Positions 6,524-10,043 of a stretch of 10,043 nt of DNA are shown piece after piece. Position 1 is the stretch's first letter; every line of letters starts with the position of its first letter. The notes under the pieces were generated by a model, which made no database searches, was not told the DNA's origin, and was given only the letters and a program-made list of their open reading frames with translations. This DNA comes from JANQPC01 sp039208375 (GTDB lineage: Bacteria; Pseudomonadota; Alphaproteobacteria; Rhodobacterales; Rhodobacteraceae). Made by a program: the position numbers and the translations under genes. Where the stretch lies: NCBI GenBank assembly GCA_039208375.1, contig JBCCRC010000096.1, forward strand, positions 1-10,043, in the 5' to 3' direction.

Positions 6524-6745
6524 TTAGAAACCAAGCCCTTCGTATTTCTTCTTGAACTTCGAAACACGGCCGCCGGTATCCATCAGGCGCGTACCCCCGC
6601 CGGTCCAGGCCGGGTGCACTGAAGGGTCCACGTCCAGCGAAAGAGTATCGCCCTCGCTGCCCCAGGTCGATTTCATCTGTACCACAGTGCCATCAGTCAT
6701 TTTGACGTCGATGACGTGGTATTCGGGATGGGTATCTTTTTTCAT
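6524..6745 (-). CDS. rpmE: Large-subunit ribosomal protein L31, cysteine-free type
   Basis: This 73-residue L31 begins MKKDTHPEYHVIDVKM and ends GGRVSKFKKKYEGLGF; the HPAWTGG and TGGRV signatures are clear. The protein bridges the two ribosomal subunits. The four zinc-binding cysteines of E. coli L31 are absent: the CxC and CxxC positions hold other residues, and the segment reads LDVDPSVHP. It is therefore the zinc-independent (C-) form, as is common in alphaproteobacteria. ATG 6745 was chosen over the upstream 6760 start because it gives the universal MKKDxHP N-terminus, and GAGG lies 9 nt upstream. It is 11 bp downstream of rplS and surely co-transcribed. The strong terminator at 6461-6491 ends the unit. 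Confidence 0.96.
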   Translation of the reverse strand: MKKDTHPEYHVIDVKMTDGTVVQMKSTWGSEGDTLSLDVDPSVHPAWTGGGTRLMDTGGRVSKFKKKYEGLGF

Positions 6746-6756
6746 CTCCGGTCCCC

Positions 6757-7134
6757 TCACGCCTGCGCTTTGGGCTTGTACGTGGTGTCTTCCGCGATGC
6801 GCGCAGATTTACCGCGGCGCGACCGCAGATAATAGAGCTTGGCGCGGCGCACGCGGCCGCGGCGCACCACCGTGATCGAATCGATGTTGGTTGAATAGAG
6901 GGGGAACACACGTTCCACGCCCTCACCGAATGAAATCTTGCGCACCGTGAAAGAGCCGGCGATGCCGTCCCCATTTTTCCGGCTGATGCAAACGCCGTCG
7001 TAGTTTTGCACACGCGTACGCGTGCCCTCGGTCACTTTGTAGCCTACGCGAATGGTATCGCCCGCCTTAAAATCGGGGATATCCTTGCCGAGGTCGGCCA
7101 CCTGCTCGGCTTCGAGCTGTGCGATCAGGTCCAT
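6757..7134 (-). CDS. rplS: Large-subunit ribosomal protein L19
   Basis: This 125-residue L19 sits at the 30S-50S interface. Recognisable blocks are FKAGDTIRVGYKVTEG, FTVRKISFGEGVERVFPLYS and RRAKLYYLRSRRGKSARI, matching E. coli L19 nearly end to end, with a short Lys/Ala tail. ATG 7134 gives MDLIAQLEAEQ; an AAGGA site lies 10 nt upstream (7149-7145). It is first in a two-gene unit with rpmE. A good sigma70-type promoter is seen about 185 nt upstream, and a small hairpin (7157-7174) lies just before the ribosome-binding site. Confidence 0.97.
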   Translation of the reverse strand: MDLIAQLEAEQVADLGKDIPDFKAGDTIRVGYKVTEGTRTRVQNYDGVCISRKNGDGIAGSFTVRKISFGEGVERVFPLYSTNIDSITVVRRGRVRRAKLYYLRSRRGKSARIAEDTTYKPKAQA

Positions 7135-7351
7135 CTGACCGGTATCCTTCTGTTGCTCCCGGTTTGGCCCGGGAAGGTTGGTGCCGCCTCAGAGCTCTTG
7201 GTCTTCTTCCGGGTCCGCCTGCTGCGCCCGCCAGAGATCAGGTCGTCATTCCTTGCAACGCCGCGCCCTTGCTCTGTAATGGCATGCCGAAGAAAGCCGC
7301 CAAGCCGACTGGGTGCAACCGGGCGGGGTATAGGGGCGCGCGGCGTGCCGA
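7135..7351 (-). other. Intergenic region between trmD and rplS: promoter plus long leader
   Basis: These 217 bp without a credible gene hold the -10 and most of the spacer of the predicted rplS promoter and then about 185 nt of untranslated leader. The leader contains several GC-rich inverted repeats, including a 6-bp stem at 7157-7174 (loop TTTGGC on the + strand) close to the rplS Shine-Dalgarno. An open frame across it (7125-7385, -) gives a low-complexity Arg/Pro-rich peptide that runs into rplS and is judged spurious. Confidence 0.5.
7157..7174 (-). other. Leader hairpin close to the rplS ribosome-binding site
   Basis: A 6-bp stem (arms CCCGG/CCGGG plus one A-T pair) with a 6-nt loop, ending 8 nt before the AAGGA site. 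No T-run follows, so it is not a terminator. It could be part of an autoregulatory leader such as those known for L19 in other phyla, but no known motif is recognised. Confidence 0.3.
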
Positions 7352-7355
7352 TCAA
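7327..7355 (-). promoter_or_regulatory. Predicted sigma70-type promoter for rplS-rpmE
   Basis: On the - strand, TTGATC (7355-7350) and TATACC (7332-7327) are separated by exactly 17 bp. The -35 box overlaps the trmD stop codon (7354-7352). Transcription would begin near 7320, leaving a leader of about 185 nt before rplS. This is a prediction from box match and spacing only. Confidence 0.55.
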
Positions 7356-8329
7356 CCTTTTTCTGGGGGCGTTTTGGCCTGCCAAGCCAGCCAGGCAAGT
7401 GCCATCCAGGGGTTTGGGGGCAAGGGGCTGGAAAGCGCGTCGGCGAGGTGCACGTCATCGTGGGGATGGGCGGCCAGAAATGCTTCGAGGCGCGCCGCGT
7501 CGGTGACGTCTCGCACGGCCGCCGGAAGCGCCTCCGCTGCATGTGCGGCCCACAGATCGGGTCGCCGTTCCGCCGTCAGCTGCTCTGAAATCTCACGCCG
7601 CCAGCTCGCCACGCGGCCGTGATCGCCCGAGGTCAATACCTCCGGGATATTCAGGCCCTCCCAGGTGGCGGGCCGGGTATAGTGTGGATGCTCCAGAAGC
7701 CCGCCCTGGAAGCTTTCCTCTTGGACCGAAGCTGCGTTGCCGAGAACACCGGGCTGCAGCCGAAGCGCCGCGTCGATCACCGCCTGTGCCGCGATCTCGC
7801 CGCCCGACAGCACGTAATCGCCGATCGAAACCTCTTCGACCTCGAAGTGCTCGATCACCCGCTCGTCGAGCCCTTCGAAGCGCCCGCAGATCAGGGTGAT
7901 CCCCTCGGCATCGGCCAAGCGGCGCGCCATCGGCTGATCAAAGCGCCGACCCCGCGGGCTAAGGTAGATCAGCGGCCAGCGCGCCCTGTCATCCGGCACG
8001 CCCTGCTGCGCAAACCGGATCGCACGGGCCATGATATCCGGCCGAAGCACCATGCCCGCGCCCCCGCCCGCCGGCGTATCGTCCACATTGCGGTGCTTGC
8101 CCTCACCGAACGGACGAAGGTCAATCGGCTCCAGCCGCCAGAGCCCGTTCTCAAGCGCCTTGCCGGTCAACGACAGGCCGAGAACACCAGGAAACGCGTC
8201 CGGAAAAAGCGTGATCACCCGCGCCACCCAGGCACCTGCGCGTTCGGGACGCTGCTCCATCAGCTCCCGCGGCGCTGCAGTGGCGCGGATCGACAAGCGG
8301 CCATGGGATTTCGAGGGCGGGTTGGTCAT
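7352..8329 (-). CDS. trmD: tRNA (guanine-37-N1) methyltransferase TrmD, with N- and C-terminal extensions
   Basis: This 325-residue SPOUT-class methyltransferase makes m1G37 in tRNAs to prevent +1 frameshifting. The catalytic core spans about residues 35-262: ARVITLFPDAFPG (36-48), FGEGKHRNVDD (74-84), GGGAGMVLRPD (88-98), SPRGRRFDQ (124-132), the SAM-binding trefoil knot CGRFEGLDERV (148-158) and SIGDYVLSGGE (168-178, with D171 in the place of the catalytic Asp), and WRREISEQL. The family is normally about 250 residues. Here a 34-residue leader and a 60-residue C-terminal tail (AHPHDDVHLAD, PWMALAWLAWQAKTPP) are added. The longer N-terminus fits TrmD of related Rhodobacterales as I remember them, so ATG 8329 is taken. 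ATG 8260 (MEQRPERAG) is the alternative; neither has a strong Shine-Dalgarno. The open frame continues upstream to 8671, but that part is shadow sequence. Confidence 0.93.
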   Translation of the reverse strand: MTNPPSKSHGRLSIRATAAPRELMEQRPERAGAWVARVITLFPDAFPGVLGLSLTGKALENGLWRLEPIDLRPFGEGKHRNVDDTPAGGGAGMVLRPDIMARAIRFAQQGVPDDRARWPLIYLSPRGRRFDQPMARRLADAEGITLICGRFEGLDERVIEHFEVEEVSIGDYVLSGGEIAAQAVIDAALRLQPGVLGNAASVQEESFQGGLLEHPHYTRPATWEGLNIPEVLTSGDHGRVASWRREISEQLTAERRPDLWAAHAAEALPAAVRDVTDAARLEAFLAAHPHDDVHLADALSSPLPPNPWMALAWLAWQAKTPPEKG

Positions 8330-8340
8330 CGTGGCGGGCC

Positions 8341-8366
8341 TGTACGGGGTTTCTCTGGCACGTACA
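8341..8366. promoter_or_regulatory. Inverted repeat TGTACG-N14-CGTACA upstream of trmD
   Basis: A perfect 6-bp inverted repeat with a 14-bp spacer, 12-37 bp upstream of the trmD start codon and in the divergent region shared with the secreted-protein gene. It may be a dimeric-repressor operator or a leader hairpin. No regulator family is identified, and a chance occurrence is possible. Confidence 0.3.
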
Positions 8367-8552
8367 TGGGCTCTGGCAGCGACGCAATGCGACTTGAAAC
8401 GTGCGGGTTTTGGCCGAAGAGCATGCAAATCGGCGAAGAAAGGCCGACTACACCCGCCGGCAGGACGACTTACCGACAAATGCGCGGTGCTCGCCCGTTC
8501 CATCCCCATGTTCCTATTACTGGGGGCATTCTCACGTACCGCAAATCTGAGA

Positions 8553-8557
8553 AAGGA
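8553..8557 (+). promoter_or_regulatory. Shine-Dalgarno AAGGA for the secreted-protein gene
   Basis: AAGGA, 7 nt before ATG 8565, fixes the start just before a textbook signal peptide. Confidence 0.6.
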
Positions 8558-8564
8558 TCCTGCT

Positions 8565-8996
8565 ATGAAGACGACATGCCTAACACTCGCCGTTCTTGTC
8601 CTTCCTCTGGGATCGGCCGCCGTTGCCTCGCAACTCGGCGACCTTCTTGATCTCGATGACGGGGCGCTCACCCAGCAACAGCTGGGGCAGATCTATGCCG
8701 CAGAGCTTGGCGATGCCGATATCCTGCCCAGCCAGATCATGGCGGGTGAGATTGATACCGGAGAGTCCATCGCCGTCACACCCGGGCGGCGCCAGATCGC
8801 GGCGTTGAACGATGCCGACCCCATGGAGTTGACGCTCACAGAACTGGCGGCGCTTCAGCTTGACGTCGACCCGCCGCTTGAGACAGAGCCTGCTGCGAAC
8901 AGCCAGGGGAAGGCGCAGCTCGCGCGTGAACTGGGCGTCGATCCTCAGGGATACACGCTGGCCGAACTGGCGAAGATGAAGTTCGACGAAGACTGA
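8565..8996 (+). CDS. Small secreted acidic protein with internal repeat (unknown function)
   Basis: This encodes a 143-residue protein with a typical Sec signal peptide: MKTT, a hydrophobic core (CLTLAVLVLPLGSAA), and likely cleavage at AVA-S (21/22). The mature part is acidic with no cysteine and no enzyme motif. Two gap-free 16-residue segments match at 8 positions: DPMELTLTELAALQLD (85-100) and DPQGYTLAELAKMKFD (126-141). A weaker related stretch, ALTQQQLGQIYAAELGD, lies at 34-50. ATG 8565 has AAGGA with a 7-nt spacer (8553-8557); the longer frame from 8031 overlaps trmD and is rejected. The gene lies opposite to its neighbours, between trmD and rimM, and its stop is 4 bp from that of rimM. 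I do not recognise a family. A periplasmic or surface protein is the most that can be said. Confidence 0.82.
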   Translation: MKTTCLTLAVLVLPLGSAAVASQLGDLLDLDDGALTQQQLGQIYAAELGDADILPSQIMAGEIDTGESIAVTPGRRQIAALNDADPMELTLTELAALQLDVDPPLETEPAANSQGKAQLARELGVDPQGYTLAELAKMKFDED

Positions 8997-9000
8997 CGCC

Positions 9001-9513
9001 TCACTCCGAGGGGAACACCCCGTCGGGCGGGTCGGCCACGATCCGCCCGGCGGTCAGATCCACGGTCGGCACCGCGTCACGGGTGAATGGCAACAGAACC
9101 GGCGCCGTCAGGCCCGGCCCCGTGATCTCCAAAAGGTCCGATGCGCCATGGTTCAGAACCGCCTTCACCCGGCCCAATTCCTGTCCGCCGGTATCGAAAA
9201 CCGACAGGCCCACAAGATCAGCATGGTAGAACTCATCATCGTCTGCCTCCGGCAGCCGCGCGCGATCTACGTAAAGACGCTCGCCCTTCAGTGCATCCGC
9301 GGCCTCTTTCTGGGTTACGCCCGATAGCCGTGCCGAAAGCCCGTTCTTGATCGTGCCCGTGAGGGTGATCTTGAAGCGCCGCGCGCCGTCTTCGCTTTCA
9401 AGCGGCCCGTAGCCCGCGATATCCTCAGCCACCGCACAGAAGCTTTTCAGCCGCACCTCGCCGCGCAAACCGTAGGCGCCCGCGATGGCCCCAACGCAAA
9501 CCCGCGCGCTCAT
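9001..9513 (-). CDS. rimM: Ribosome maturation factor RimM
   Basis: This 170-residue 16S rRNA processing factor binds S19 and helps mature the 30S head. The N-terminal RimM barrel shows VCVGAIAGAYGLRGEVRLKSF (residues 5-25) and LSGVTQKEAADALKGERLYV. The C-terminal PRC-barrel shows DEFYHADLVGLSVFD, GRVKAVLNHGASDLLEI and LLPFTRDAVPTVDL. Length is normal for the family (E. coli about 180). ATG 9513 gives MSARVCVGA and overlaps the TGA stop of the upstream 55-residue ORF in ATGA, so translation is probably coupled. The upstream 9528 start adds 5 residues without merit. trmD, normally directly downstream, is displaced by the opposite-strand secreted-protein gene. Confidence 0.95.
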   Translation of the reverse strand: MSARVCVGAIAGAYGLRGEVRLKSFCAVAEDIAGYGPLESEDGARRFKITLTGTIKNGLSARLSGVTQKEAADALKGERLYVDRARLPEADDDEFYHADLVGLSVFDTGGQELGRVKAVLNHGASDLLEITGPGLTAPVLLPFTRDAVPTVDLTAGRIVADPPDGVFPSE

Positions 9514-9677
9514 GGCAGCCCCCGGCATAGGCCGCGTGTATCCACCGTGCCGCCCCGATCCAGGCAGCGATCTACCAGCCGCACGTGTTGAAACTCCGTG
9601 CCGGCCCAGAAGGCGGCGGCACAGAGCGAAAGGGTGATCCAGCGGCGGATCAGGCCAAGGCCGAGAAGGCGCAGCAC
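9510..9677 (-). CDS. Small membrane-associated Cys-containing protein between rpsP and rimM
   Basis: This putative 55-residue protein starts at GTG 9677 (MLRLLGLGLIRRW). It has a hydrophobic N-terminal segment (WITLSLCAAAFWAG, about 13-26) that could be a membrane anchor. It ends in a compact motif, CLDRGGTVDTRGLCRG, with two cysteines 13 residues apart (38 and 51). It starts 22 bp after the rpsP stop and overlaps rimM by 4 nt (ATGA), which supports it being translated. No clear Shine-Dalgarno is seen and the exact start is uncertain; the open frame runs back through rpsP but in a different reading frame. From memory, similar short ORFs sit at this place in other Rhodobacterales. Function is unknown. 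Confidence 0.65.
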   Translation of the reverse strand: MLRLLGLGLIRRWITLSLCAAAFWAGTEFQHVRLVDRCLDRGGTVDTRGLCRGLP

Positions 9678-9692
9678 GGGCGTCCGGGTGCG

Positions 9693-9710
9693 AGGCGGAT
9701 TATTCCGCCT
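9693..9710 (-). other. Hairpin at the rpsP stop codon, possible attenuator
   Basis: AGGCGGA-ATAA-TCCGCCT on the - strand is a perfect 7-bp stem with a 4-nt loop; the rpsP TAA stop (9702-9700) lies in the loop. No T-run follows, so full termination is unlikely. It could protect the upstream rpsP message or partly reduce read-through into rimM, consistent with the known lower expression of RimM and TrmD than of S16 and L19 in the E. coli operon (inference). Confidence 0.4.
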
Positions 9711-10043
9711 TCGCCTCTTCGCCCGCGCCTTCGGCGACATCTGCCGCCGGAGCTTCTTCCGCCTGCGCCTCAACCGCGGTCGCTTCCTCATCAGGCGCTT
9801 CTACTTCTGCCGGTGCTTCCGCCGCTTCGGCGGCCTTAGCGGCCTTTTCTTCGGCGCGTTCCTTGGCTTTCGCTCCGGGCTCGGCCTTGTTGGGGTTGTT
9901 GCGCGTTTTCTTGTCCAGCACACCCGCCGCTTCGAGCATCCGGCTGATCCGGTCGGTCGGTTGCGCGCCCTGGCCGAGCCAGTATTGCACGCGCTCCATA
10001 TTCAACTTCACGCGCTCTTCGCTGTCTTTCGGCAAAAGCGGGT
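9700..10043 (-). CDS. rpsP: Small-subunit ribosomal protein S16 (5' end outside window), Ala/Glu-rich tail
   Basis: The C-terminal 113 residues of S16 are present, starting in NPLLPKDSEERVKLN. The conserved core NMERVQYWLGQGAQPTDRI and SRMLEAAGVL is unmistakable; about the first 40 residues lie beyond the right edge. After the core, about 60 residues form a low-complexity tail rich in Ala, Glu and Lys (KAKERAEEKAAKAAEAAEAP and on), ending EEAKAE. Such tails occur on alphaproteobacterial S16 and are absent from E. coli S16 (82 residues). S16 is an early-assembling 30S protein. The gene heads the cluster rpsP - small ORF - rimM. Confidence 0.96.
   Translation of the reverse strand, partial: PLLPKDSEERVKLNMERVQYWLGQGAQPTDRISRMLEAAGVLDKKTRNNPNKAEPGAKAKERAEEKAAKAAEAAEAPAEVEAPDEEATAVEAQAEEAPAADVAEGAGEEAKAE

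Larger units (their letters stand above)
8330..8564. other. Divergent intergenic region between trmD and the secreted-protein gene
   Basis: 235 bp that must carry promoters for trmD (-) and the secreted-protein gene (+). I see the inverted repeat at 8341-8366 but no -35/-10 pair with good match and spacing on either strand. Open frames that cross it are shadow extensions of the flanking genes. Confidence 0.4.

Noticed and set aside
7125..7385. 86-residue Arg/Pro-rich ORF between trmD and rplS
   Set aside because: Low-complexity, overlaps both the trmD end and the rplS start in other frames, and covers the predicted promoter and leader.
8031..8564. Upstream extension of the secreted-protein gene
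   Set aside because: It overlaps trmD on the opposite strand and would bury a textbook signal peptide and Shine-Dalgarno.
8330..8671. N-terminal extension of TrmD beyond ATG 8329
   Set aside because: It is Arg/Ser-rich shadow coding that overlaps the secreted-protein gene; the family does not carry it.
8649..8684. EF-hand-like loop in the secreted protein (LDLDDGALTQQQ)
   Set aside because: Spacing of acidic residues before the Gly is one short of the DxDxDG loop and the terminal Glu is missing.

Overview
The window looks like chromosomal DNA of an alphaproteobacterium, most likely a marine Rhodobacteraceae (Roseobacter-type) species. The evidence is high GC, Roseobacter-like protein sequences (TrmD with N- and C-terminal extensions, S16 with a long Ala/Glu-rich tail, a cysteine-free L31), the rpsP-rimM-trmD-rplS order, and carbon-phosphorus lyase pathway genes. 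This placement is inference from the sequences; no search was run. I see no insertion sequence, prophage, tRNA, rRNA or CRISPR array.

Layout. 1-117 is the 3' end of an unidentified + strand gene, closed by a strong palindromic terminator (162-185) that also encodes the C-terminus of a convergent GNAT acetyltransferase (160-666, -). A 128-bp divergent intergenic region follows. It carries a 15-bp tandem repeat whose units resemble Shine-Dalgarno sites when read toward the GNAT gene. Next is a flavin-reductase-like protein (795-1400, +). Then comes a phosphonate block: a PhnM-like amidohydrolase paralog (1404-2585, -) downstream of a 2H-phosphoesterase-like DUF1045 protein (2667-3368, -), with canonical phnM running divergently (3411-4559, +). 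A two-domain protein (4747-6438, +), an N-terminal family 2 glycosyltransferase fused to a C-terminal NodB-type polysaccharide deacetylase, ends at a strong bidirectional terminator (6461-6491).

The right third, read on the - strand from the right edge, is the ribosomal/tRNA-modification cluster: rpsP (5' end outside the window), a 55-residue cysteine-containing ORF, rimM, a small secreted protein gene inserted on the opposite strand (8565-8996, +), trmD, then rplS and rpmE. The inserted gene breaks the classical operon. rplS-rpmE appears to have its own promoter overlapping the trmD stop codon and a leader of about 185 nt.

How the genes work together. The phosphonate genes belong to the C-P lyase route: PhnM removes pyrophosphate from ribosyl-phosphonate triphosphate, and a later step opens a cyclic ribose phosphate. 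No phnP is present here, so the 2H protein is a reasonable candidate for that step. The PhnM paralog keeps all the apparent metal ligands but has changed substrate loops, which suggests a different substrate. The ribosomal cluster supplies S16, L19 and L31 together with the 30S maturation factor RimM and the tRNA m1G37 methyltransferase TrmD.
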